From contig JAKSNF010000016.1 of the NCBI GenBank assembly GCA_024400115.1, positions 1 through 51,732 of the forward strand: DNA of 51,732 nt, given 5' to 3'. Positions 40,380 through 46,682 of this stretch are shown in pieces; the first letter of the stretch is position 1; each line of letters opens with the position of its first letter. A program made the translations under genes and the position numbers. Below the pieces are notes generated by a model. That model was not told the DNA's origin and ran no database searches. It saw nothing but the letters and a program-made list of their open reading frames with translations. The DNA comes from Paludibacteraceae bacterium (GTDB lineage: Bacteria > Bacteroidota > Bacteroidia > Bacteroidales > Paludibacteraceae).

Positions 40380-40841
40380 TCATTTAACGGGATCCCTGTA
40401 GTATTCCGCCGGAACTTGTACATCATAAACCTCCGGATTGTCTTGACGATCAGGAATATAATACACCACGCGGATAGTTATCTTTTCATCACTGGGATAA
40501 GGATATTCCTGTTTAAGTTCAGCATCAATAGCTTTTACTGCTGCAGGTACATTGGCTTTAATCACGCGTCCCCATTCTCTTTGGGTATAGGAATCGTAAG
40601 ACATGCACTCACAAGAAGTATAGGTGTCTCTTGCCAACATACAATTGCAATTAGCTTCAAAGTATTTTGCAATACCGGTGAAATAGCGTAAGGGGGAACC
40701 CAAAAAGTTCCCTTGTTGCAAACCGGTTGGTGTCTCATCTGCAACACCTACTTCCATAATACCTGTACCTTCGATACGTACACAACTTGACATTGTGGCT
40801 GCTAAAACCACCACCATTAAAGCATAAAATACCTTTTTCAT
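40380..40841 (-). CDS. Small predicted lipoprotein, function unknown
   Basis: 153 residues. The signal peptide ends in a lipobox-like ATMSSC (Cys20). The mature part has four further Cys in a CNC...CEC-like arrangement (about 68-85), which may form disulfides. The C-terminal half is charged, with a YPYPSDEKITIRVVYYIPD beta-like stretch. No family recognised. Its own Bacteroidetes promoter lies about 60 bp upstream, and it precedes ppdK on the same strand. Confidence 0.75.
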   Translation of the reverse strand: MKKVFYALMVVVLAATMSSCVRIEGTGIMEVGVADETPTGLQQGNFLGSPLRYFTGIAKYFEANCNCMLARDTYTSCECMSYDSYTQREWGRVIKANVPAAVKAIDAELKQEYPYPSDEKITIRVVYYIPDRQDNPEVYDVQVPAEYYRDPVK

Positions 40842-40898
40842 AATAGTAAAATTTATTTGAGTTAATTGTTATTTCATCTATTTTATTGAAAGCGGCTG

Positions 40899-40930
40899 CA
40901 AAGGTAATAAAAAAAAATGAATTATGCAAA
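40899..40930 (-). promoter_or_regulatory. Bacteroidetes promoter for lipoprotein (and possibly ppdK)
   Basis: On the minus strand TTTG (40927-40930) and TACCTTTG (40899-40906). Confidence 0.75.
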
Positions 40931-41003
40931 TATATTTTATATATTTTACCATTTTAGGCTATTTTTGCCTCCTATTCAGTCTTTTCCTTTGCCCACAAAA
41001 CAA

Positions 41004-41037
41004 AACCGCCCCTCGCAGATGCAAGAGGCGGTGAGTT
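41004..41037 (-). terminator. Hairpin terminator after the small secreted protein
   Basis: Imperfect stem ACCGCC...GGCGGT with an inner CTCGCA/TGCAAGAG pairing. On the minus strand it is followed by TTTTGTTTTG just past the stop at 41040. Confidence 0.65.
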
Positions 41038-41039
41038 GT

Positions 41040-41378
41040 TTATTCAACTCTCATACCTTGTAGGTTATAGATTCCGTCGTTGTGACGGATATAAAGCACG
41101 CCATCAACCATAATCTTAGCAGCATTATTGCTCTTATAATCTTTCCATTTAGGTCCGTACCAAGCGACAGTATAGTTATCAATTCGTTGAACAACTTCCA
41201 CTTTATTTATATCTTCCGTTAGATTGGCTTCAACGGCAAGCACGGCTAGTCCTCCCACTTCCTGAAGCGTCGCGATGGTATCTCCAACTAAGCAATGACG
41301 CAACACATAGGGTTCGTTAGCATGCACAACGATGCTCGTCATAGCGAGCAAGGTACAAATAAGCAATGTCTTTTTCAT
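41040..41378 (-). CDS. Small secreted protein of unknown function
   Basis: 112 residues. Signal peptide about 1-20 (LLAMTSIVVHANE). The mature 90 residues have no recognised domain. The C-terminal GIYNLQGMRVE resembles the short NLQGxRV tail seen at the end of many Bacteroidales secreted proteins, but the protein is too short to hold a full type IX sorting domain. It could be a truncated remnant of a larger surface protein, or a genuine small secreted protein. Promoter and terminator are both visible, which supports expression. Confidence 0.65.
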   Translation of the reverse strand: MKKTLLICTLLAMTSIVVHANEPYVLRHCLVGDTIATLQEVGGLAVLAVEANLTEDINKVEVVQRIDNYTVAWYGPKWKDYKSNNAAKIMVDGVLYIRHNDGIYNLQGMRVE

Positions 41379-41422
41379 AATGAACGCGTTCTGTATAATT
41401 ATAATAAATTCAAAATCTGCCG

Positions 41423-41454
41423 CAAAATTACAACTTTTTTTTCATATATGCAAA
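41423..41454 (-). promoter_or_regulatory. Bacteroidetes promoter for the small secreted protein
   Basis: On the minus strand TTTG (41451-41454) and TAATTTTG (41423-41430), 45 bp upstream of the ATG. Confidence 0.72.
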
Positions 41455-41501
41455 TTTATTTGCAAAATCAGTGTAATTTTAGAAAAAGCGTAGGTTGGCT
41501 A

Positions 41502-41533
41502 ATCAAACTGACATGTCAGTATGTCAGTTTGAT
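41502..41533. repeat. Hairpin with TGACAT/ATGTCA arms (copy 1)
   Basis: Perfect 13-bp inverted arms ATCAAACTGACAT / ATGTCAGTTTGAT around GTCAGT. Its minus-strand core, ACTGACATACTGACATGTCAGT, differs by a single base from copy 2 at 41561. Confidence 0.85.
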
Positions 41534-41560
41534 ATAATCTGCTTGTTATTAGTAACTTGC

Positions 41561-41594
41561 AGAGAAACTGACAAACTGACATGTCAGTTTCTCT
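41561..41594. repeat. Hairpin with TGACA/TGTCA arms (copy 2)
   Basis: Arms AGAGAAACTGACA / TGTCAGTTTCTCT around an 8-nt spacer. The core matches copy 1 in opposite orientation, but the outer base pairs differ (AGAG/CTCT here, ATC/GAT there) and remain complementary. Confidence 0.85.
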
Positions 41595-41599
41595 ATGAT

Positions 41600-41812
41600 T
41601 TTTCGTTCCTTTGTCTCCGCATTGCATGCGGAATGTTTCGTCCCTTTTGCGTGCATTTTATGCGCGCCTTGTTTCTCGTTTCTCGTTCCGTTCCTCTAAC
41701 CAGTAGGCGCTTGCGCCGTCCTCTCACCTTTCACCCTCCCCCTTTAGGGGGGGGGTAGGGGGCTTTCAAAGTCACAACATAGTCACAACAATGTCACAAC
41801 ATAGTCACAACT
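41600..41812. repeat. Non-coding block of hairpins and short tandem repeats
   Basis: In order: CCGCATTGCATGCGG hairpin (about 41619); GCGTGCATTTTATGCGCGC hairpin; GTTTCTC heptamers (about 41668-41690); GGCGCTTGCGCC hairpin (41705-41716, the reverse complement of the element at window start); a CCCCCTTTAGGGGG element ending GTAGGGGGCTTTC; then GTCACAAC at 41771, 41782, 41793 and 41804, an exact 11-bp period. No gene seen. Confidence 0.8.
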
Positions 41813-41833
41813 TTTATAACCTATTGTAAACCT

Positions 41834-41929
41834 ATGAGCACGCAGGGCACCATTGATGGCAAAACACCCGAACAATGGCTTGACATTTTCAACCCTCGTT
41901 CAGCGTTTAATCGTCACAAGCGTCCATAG
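41834..41929 (+). CDS. Possible 31-residue small protein or gene remnant
   Basis: ATG-initiated frame whose translation, MSTQGTIDGKTPEQWLDIFN plus PRSAFNRHKRP, has a protein-like composition, unlike the repeats around it. No promoter of its own was recognised and no family is known to me. It lies upstream of the Fic gene on the same strand but before a terminator. It may be a fragment of a decayed gene. Confidence 0.3.
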   Translation: MSTQGTIDGKTPEQWLDIFNPRSAFNRHKRP

Positions 41930-41992
41930 TCAAGAACCGTTCTCCATGACCGGTTTCTTCGCCCGAAAGTTTTTCGGGCTATCCTATCTCAT

Positions 41993-42023
41993 GCGCATTT
42001 GGTAACGCCAAGTGCGCTTTTTT
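41993..42023 (+). terminator. Rho-independent terminator upstream of the Fic gene
   Basis: Stem GCGCATTTGG/CCAAGTGCGC with loop TAACG followed by six T. It would end any transcript from the left before the Fic promoter. A second hairpin (GCCCGAAA/TTTCGGGC) is at 41961-41979. Confidence 0.8.
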
Positions 42024-42032
42024 ATGCAATTT

Positions 42033-42079
42033 TCACTTTTTTCTTGCATATATCAAAAAAAAGTTGTACCTTTGCAGCG
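42033..42079 (+). promoter_or_regulatory. Promoter of the Fic gene, near-identical to that at 45135
   Basis: CTTG near -33 and TACCTTTG at 42067-42074. The whole stretch TTCACTTTTTTCTTGCATAT, ATCAAAAAAAAGTTGTACC, TTTGCAGC is repeated base for base upstream of the second ATPase gene. Confidence 0.8.
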
Positions 42080-42103
42080 TGAAATGTTGGAAAAACGGAC
42101 ATT

Positions 42104-43144
42104 TTGGTTAGTATCAAAGACATATTAGTCAATCTCTTGCGTAAGCATAAAGAGTTAGGTATATCCAATCAAGTGGATTATGAAAAGTTCTACTTGTACT
42201 CTATCATTGCGCACTCTACAGCGATAGAAGGTTCAACCGTCACTGAAGTAGAGGCACAATTGCTATTTGACGAGGGACTTACATCATCTAAACGCACTCT
42301 AATGGAGCAGATGATGAACATAGACCTTAAAGCAGCCTATGATTATGGTCGAGAGTGGATACAAAAACATCAACCTATTACAACCGATTGGTTAGTGCTA
42401 TTAGCCTCCAAAGTGATGGCGCATACCGGTAGCGAATATAATGCTATTGGTGGCAGTTTCTCCGCCGCCAAAGGAGAATTACGATTATTAAATGTAACGG
42501 CGGGATTAGGAGGTAAATCGTATATGGCCTATCAGAAAGTACCTGCTAAACTTCAATCGTTCTGTGAAGAACTGAATCGTCGTCGTGCAGTCATAGATCC
42601 GACGGATATGTATGCCGTCTATGAACTTAGTTATTGGGCTCATTACGAGTTAGTGACTATTCATCCTTGGGCTGACGGCAATGGTAGGACAAGTCGTTTG
42701 CTAATGAACTTACTCCAAATGGAATGGGGTGTATTACCCACTAAAGTCCTTAAACAAGATAAGGCTACTTATATACAGGCACTGATTGACGCACGGGAAC
42801 AAGAAGATAGTAGCCTATTTATACATTGTATGCACCATCTTCATTGTGAACACTTGCAGCAGGATATATTAACCTATGAAAAAGACATTGAGGGTGGTCA
42901 GGAAAGTGGTCAGAAAACCATTAAAGGTGGTCAGAAAACAAGAGAACAAATATTGCATTATTTGACCAATCATCCCTTCGCTTCCCGTAAAGAGTTATCC
43001 GAGCAAATAGGAATTGCTCAATCTGCGATTCAGAAGCACCTAAAAACACTACAAACTCAAGGTTACTTGCTCCGTATCGGTCCCGATAAAGGTGGTCACT
43101 GGGAAATTATTGAAGAGAAATTCCACAGATGTGGGTGTGGGTGA
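42104..43144 (+). CDS. Fic family protein (putative AMP-transferase) with C-terminal winged helix
   Basis: Fic-domain enzymes usually transfer AMP from ATP to a Tyr/Ser/Thr of a target protein. The catalytic loop HPWADGNGRTSR is near residues 187-198. The N-terminal helix carries the inhibitory (S/T)xxxE(G/N) motif as STAIEGS (about 38-44), so this is a self-inhibited class II protein needing no separate antitoxin. Residues about 265-285 form a GGQ-repeat linker, then a winged-helix DNA-binding domain (EQIGIAQSAIQKHLKTL). The start is TTG at 42104 because no in-frame ATG follows the upstream stop at 42080; the resulting N-terminus fits the family. It may regulate its own transcription. Confidence 0.92.
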   Translation: MVSIKDILVNLLRKHKELGISNQVDYEKFYLYSIIAHSTAIEGSTVTEVEAQLLFDEGLTSSKRTLMEQMMNIDLKAAYDYGREWIQKHQPITTDWLVLLASKVMAHTGSEYNAIGGSFSAAKGELRLLNVTAGLGGKSYMAYQKVPAKLQSFCEELNRRRAVIDPTDMYAVYELSYWAHYELVTIHPWADGNGRTSRLLMNLLQMEWGVLPTKVLKQDKATYIQALIDAREQEDSSLFIHCMHHLHCEHLQQDILTYEKDIEGGQESGQKTIKGGQKTREQILHYLTNHPFASRKELSEQIGIAQSAIQKHLKTLQTQGYLLRIGPDKGGHWEIIEEKFHRCGCG

Positions 43145-43570
43145 GAGGGGAGAGGACGGCGCAAGCGCCTACTGGTTAGAGGTGCAGACGAAACATATAT
43201 TATCTGCGTAATTAAGGAGAGTGGGCTGAAACTTATATCATCTGCGTAATAAGGCAATCGAGCCACAAGACATACTTTATCTGCGTAATTAAGGAGGGCA
43301 AGCCGAAATACCCCTGTCTTTGCAGAGCAATGACATCGTATGAGGCTTGACCGACGAGCACAGGGCGTGCTTTAGCCGCCTGGAATAAAAGCATAAAGCG
43401 AGGCTTATAGCCATGGCAGCAAATTTAGCGTAATAACGAGCAAAGCGAGTGAGCGGGAGACCAAAAATCTGTAAAATCTGCGGAATCTGCGGGCGCAATA
43501 ATACCGCGTAATTCGCGTAATAAAGAGCAAAGCGAGTGAGCGGGAGATATAAAATATTGCAACAGTACTA
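43145..43570. repeat. Non-coding repeats after the Fic gene
   Basis: No credible gene. It holds a GGCGCAAGCGCC hairpin with TACTGG (about 43157-43175); three TCTGCGTAAT(T)AAGG words at 43203, 43241 and 43280 (38-39 bp apart); and a 33-bp direct repeat with one mismatch at 43428-43460 and 43515-43547, containing GAGCAAAGCGAGTGAGCGGG. Short frames across it are repeat-derived. Confidence 0.8.
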
Positions 43571-43627
43571 ACGCTGGATATATTATCAGACCACTTCGAG
43601 CAATCGAGGCGGTTTTTTTTGTGCAAA
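43571..43627 (+). terminator. Terminator element copy 1 (left of the ATPase pair)
   Basis: ACGCTGGATATATTATCAGA followed by a CCACTTCGA-GCAA-TCGAGGCGG stem-loop (43591-43612), eight T and GTGCAAA. The stem has one A/C mismatch. The complete 57-bp element recurs at 46452-46509. Confidence 0.82.
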
Positions 43628-43724
43628 CTGAAAATAATTTTCACTTTTTAGTTGTATTGTTTGCATATATCGCAAATCCGGCCGCTGCCACGCCTTTTTT
43701 CTTAAATTTTGGCATTGATTCCCG

Positions 43725-43740
43725 AAAAGTTATAACTTTT
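43725..43740. promoter_or_regulatory. 16-bp perfect palindrome upstream of the ATPase promoter
   Basis: AAAAGTTATAACTTTT, located 32 bp before the -33 element, with a related half-copy (AAAAAGTTAATAATTATTT) at about 43755-43774. A possible operator. Confidence 0.45.
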
Positions 43741-43771
43741 GCGGATTTTATTCCTAAAAAGTTAATAATTA

Positions 43772-43803
43772 TTTGGTAGATTCATTTTTTTTTCGTATCT
43801 TTG
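43772..43803 (+). promoter_or_regulatory. Promoter of the first ATPase gene
   Basis: TTTG (43772-43775) and TATCTTTG (43796-43803). Confidence 0.75.
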
Positions 43804-43820
43804 CAGCGTCAAACTGCAGA

Positions 43821-43876
43821 TTGAACTTTTTTGTTCAGTAAATTGAACTTTTTATATAACAACTTTGAACTTTTTT
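43821..43876 (+). promoter_or_regulatory. Three 22-bp-spaced TTGAACTTTTT repeats in the leader
   Basis: TTGAACTTTTT begins at exactly 43821, 43843 and 43865, between the promoter and the ATG at 43881. The spacing of about two helical turns suits cooperative protein binding, or the repeats may act in the mRNA leader. Confidence 0.6.
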
Positions 43877-43880
43877 CGTT

Positions 43881-45071
43881 ATGGAGTATAAACGCATTCA
43901 ATATCAGCAAGTTATAGATAGGCTGAATGAGCCGCGATTACGCTTGCAAGTGATTATTGGACCTCGACAAGTGGGGAAGTCCACCCTAATGCGACAAGTG
44001 TTGGAGGCAATTAGCATTCCCTTTGATGCCTATAATGCCGATGATGTAGTAAACCCCGGGCAAATGTGGCTATCTATGGTGTGGGAGAAAGCTCGGCTCA
44101 AGATGAAGCAAGGTAATGAAAAGGAGCGCCTATTAGTCATAGATGAAATTCATAAGATTCCTAATTGGAGCGAAACCGTCAAAGCCGAGTGGGATAAGGA
44201 TACTTTTACGCAGACCCAATTGAAGGTGGTGCTATTAGGGTCCTCTCGCATGTTGCTCATGCAGGGGCTTTCCGAATCCCTAATGGGTCGATTTGAGTTG
44301 ATCCGTTTGCCTCACTGGTCTTTTACTGAAATGCGCGAAGCGTTTGGTTGGACCATAGAGCAATATATTTATTATGGTGGTTATCCCGGTGCCGCTCCAT
44401 ATATCAACGATTTTGTGCGTTGGAAGCAATATGTTTTAGACTCCCTAATTGAGCCTTCGATTGCCAAGGATGTTATCTATTCTACACGTATTTTAAAGCC
44501 CCAATTACTCCGTCAGTTATTTGAGATAGGGTGCAGTTATTCGGGGAAACTCTTGGCTTTAAAGAAGATTGCGGCGCAGTTACAGGATGCCGGCAATCTC
44601 ACAACTTTGGCCGGATATCTTGGTCTATTAGATCAAGCCGGATTACTCTGCGGGTTGCAAAAATACGCACAAGACACTGCACGTAAGTACAACTCGGTTC
44701 CTAAGTTTCAAGTGTACAATTCCGCATTGCATAATGTTTACGATGACCTAACGTTAGCACAAGCAGAATCTAATCCTGATGTATGGGGACACTTAGTGGA
44801 ATCAGCCATTGGAGCATATCTTGTTAGTCAGGCGTCTGTTTATGGCTATCAAGTGTATTATTGGAGAGATAACATTAATGAGGTTGACTTTGTACTTAAA
44901 CGCAATGCGAAAGTAGTGGCTATTGAGGTTAAGTCGGGGAGGAGACAACTGAATCAAGGACTGGTATTATTTAATGAGCAGTTCAAACCCTGGCGATCAT
45001 TAGTTGTCGGTGGTGACGGCTTTTCTGCTGAAGATTTCTTGTCCATCCCCTTAGAAGAACTTTTTAAATAG
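43881..45071 (+). CDS. AAA_14/DUF4143 ATPase (first of two)
   Basis: ATP-binding protein of the AAA_14-DUF4143 family, abundant in Bacteroidetes and with no firm function. Residues about 20-150 are the ATPase core: Walker A GPRQVGKST (about 27-35), Walker B LLVIDEIHK (about 88-96) and a sensor-like LLGSSRM. The C-terminal DUF4143 part ends in a nuclease-like core, EVDFVLK...AIEVKSG, resembling a PD-(D/E)xK active site. 396 residues, complete. The start ATG lies after a promoter and three leader repeats. It and its neighbour differ strongly in sequence, so they are not a recent duplication. Confidence 0.9.
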   Translation: MEYKRIQYQQVIDRLNEPRLRLQVIIGPRQVGKSTLMRQVLEAISIPFDAYNADDVVNPGQMWLSMVWEKARLKMKQGNEKERLLVIDEIHKIPNWSETVKAEWDKDTFTQTQLKVVLLGSSRMLLMQGLSESLMGRFELIRLPHWSFTEMREAFGWTIEQYIYYGGYPGAAPYINDFVRWKQYVLDSLIEPSIAKDVIYSTRILKPQLLRQLFEIGCSYSGKLLALKKIAAQLQDAGNLTTLAGYLGLLDQAGLLCGLQKYAQDTARKYNSVPKFQVYNSALHNVYDDLTLAQAESNPDVWGHLVESAIGAYLVSQASVYGYQVYYWRDNINEVDFVLKRNAKVVAIEVKSGRRQLNQGLVLFNEQFKPWRSLVVGGDGFSAEDFLSIPLEELFK

Positions 45072-45134
45072 TAACCTTGGGGCCAAAAAGGAAAAAGTTG
45101 CAAAAGCGTACAATCTAACAATTTCTTTGTTAAA

Positions 45135-45181
45135 ATTCACTTTTTTCTTGCATATATCAAAAAAAAGTTGTACCTTTGCAG
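45135..45181 (+). promoter_or_regulatory. Promoter of the second ATPase gene
   Basis: CTTG near -33 (45147-45150) and TACCTTTG (45171-45178). It matches the Fic promoter over about 47 bp. Confidence 0.8.
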
Positions 45182-45229
45182 CCGGAATTAAAGAGCAACT
45201 ATAAATCCGTACCAAACTATATTAAATAT

Positions 45230-46372
45230 ATGTATTACAGAGACTTGCAAAGTGAACTTTTACGATTAAACGAATCTTTTTCGGTTCAAACCATTACGGG
45301 ACCGCGTCAATCAGGTAAGACAACACTATGTAAAATGACGTTCCCTGATTATGAGTATTATAATCTTGAGAATCCGATTACTCGTGAGGAGATTGCGACA
45401 GATATAATGACTTTCGTTCGCAATCATTCGCAGGGAGTTATTATTGACGAGGCTCAAAACTTGCCGGAAATATTCTCCGCTGTTCAGGTGGCTGTAGATG
45501 AGGACAAGTCACGTAGATATATTTTAATCGGCAGTAGCAATATATCTTTGTTACGAAAGGTTAAACAATCTTTAGCAGGACGAACCACTGTGCATACATT
45601 ATTGCCCTTTTCTCTACACGAACTAACCAAAGAGCAACCATTATCTGTAAATGAGTATATGTGGAAAGGCTTTTTCCCATCTGTTTGGAGTGAGAATCAA
45701 TTCCCGACGGATGTGTACAAGGCGTATTACCAAACCTATCTGCAACGGGATGTTACGGATATTATCTCCCTTAAGAATCTGAATCAATTTAGACGTTTTG
45801 TTTTACTATTGGCAGCACGAGTTGGAACAGAATTAAATGCGCAAAGTATCGCCAACGATGTAGGCGTATCAGTGGCAACTATTCAGCAATGGGTAAGTGT
45901 ATTAGAAACGTCATATATTACTTTTTTGTTACCTCCTTATTTTAGAAATATAGGAAAACGACTTATCAAAGCACCTAAAATATATTTTTATGATACCGGT
46001 TTGGTTTGTTTCCTTTTGGGTATTCGTAATCCTCAAGAATTAGATACTCATCCCCTACGTGGTTCTATCTTTGAGAACTTAATCGTTTGCGATTTGTTGA
46101 AACAACAGTATAATTCAAATTCAAATTCCGCTCTCTATTTTTATCGTGATAACAAAAAAGAGGTGGATATATTAAAAGAAGAGGGGTTGTCAGTAGATGC
46201 TTACGAAATAAAAGTGGCTCATGAAGATAATACTTCTTTTTACGACGGATTGAATTATTTACGGAAAATATATGGTGATTCTATCAGATCAACACAAGTA
46301 ATATATACAGGAAAAGAGGAACGAACATCTACCGAAAATGGTCTTTATAACTATTTTCATTTACTCGCTTAA
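45230..46372 (+). CDS. AAA_14/DUF4143 ATPase (second of two)
   Basis: Same family as the preceding gene but divergent. Walker A TGPRQSGKTT (about 24-33 from the chosen start), Walker B GVIIDEAQNLP, sensor ILIGSSN. The DUF4143 C-terminal domain has an HTH-like SIANDVGVSVATIQQW and a degenerate nuclease-like EVDILKEEG...YEIKVA. The start is ATG at 45230 (MYYRDLQSELL, the family's usual opening, 380 residues). A TTG at 45176 lies in the promoter's own -7 element and is rejected. It is followed by terminator copy 2. Confidence 0.9.
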   Translation: MYYRDLQSELLRLNESFSVQTITGPRQSGKTTLCKMTFPDYEYYNLENPITREEIATDIMTFVRNHSQGVIIDEAQNLPEIFSAVQVAVDEDKSRRYILIGSSNISLLRKVKQSLAGRTTVHTLLPFSLHELTKEQPLSVNEYMWKGFFPSVWSENQFPTDVYKAYYQTYLQRDVTDIISLKNLNQFRRFVLLLAARVGTELNAQSIANDVGVSVATIQQWVSVLETSYITFLLPPYFRNIGKRLIKAPKIYFYDTGLVCFLLGIRNPQELDTHPLRGSIFENLIVCDLLKQQYNSNSNSALYFYRDNKKEVDILKEEGLSVDAYEIKVAHEDNTSFYDGLNYLRKIYGDSIRSTQVIYTGKEERTSTENGLYNYFHLLA

Positions 46373-46451
46373 ATCTCTCTTTACAACAAAGGCTGAGAAG
46401 AACTACAACGTTCTAGGTCAAGAATTATAATGATTATTTTGGCGTTTAGCG

Positions 46452-46509
46452 ACGCTGGATATATTATCAGACCGCTTCGAGCAATCGAGGCGGTTTTTTT
46501 TTGTGCAAA
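46452..46509 (+). terminator. Terminator element copy 2 (right of the ATPase pair)
   Basis: Same 57-bp element as at 43571 with one extra T. The stem CCGCTTCGA/TCGAGGCGG is fully paired here and is followed by nine T. Confidence 0.88.
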
Positions 46510-46521
46510 ATTGCAAATAAA

Positions 46522-46553
46522 TTTGCATATATCAAAAAAAAGTAGTACCTTTG
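46522..46553 (+). promoter_or_regulatory. Promoter of the giant secreted protein
   Basis: TTTG (46522-46525) and TACCTTTG (46546-46553), again with GCATATATCAAAAAAAAGTA between them. About 130 bp of leader follow. Confidence 0.78.
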
Positions 46554-46580
46554 CACAAAATTTGTAGATTAGTCTTAAAT

Positions 46581-46607
46581 CCAACGCCAAAAAGGTGCTG
46601 GGCTTTT
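46581..46607 (+). promoter_or_regulatory. Attenuator-like hairpin in the 5' leader
   Basis: CCAACGCC-AAAAA-GGTGCTGG stem followed by GCTTTTTTG, lying between the promoter and the ATG. It has the form of an intrinsic terminator in the leader and could attenuate expression. No riboswitch aptamer was recognised. Confidence 0.5.
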
Positions 46608-46682
46608 TTGTGTGTCCACTAGCTTTATACACGGAAAAAACCGACTAAATAAACATAATTATTAACTCAAAAATTAAAGCTT

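Noticed and set aside
42104..43144. Fic protein as part of a toxin-antitoxin pair with the small frame at 41834
   Set aside because: The inhibitory motif STAIEGS is already inside the Fic protein, and a terminator separates the two frames.
43289..43644. Minus-strand frames across the Fic-ATPase gap
   Set aside because: They translate direct repeats (GAGCAAAGCGAGTGAGCGGG) and a terminator; no promoter.
45176..45229. TTG start at 45176 for the second ATPase
   Set aside because: That codon is part of the promoter's TACCTTTG element and so lies upstream of the expected transcription start.
43571..46509. Two ATPase genes as a recent tandem duplication
   Set aside because: Protein sequences are too divergent and their promoters differ; only the terminators are near-identical.
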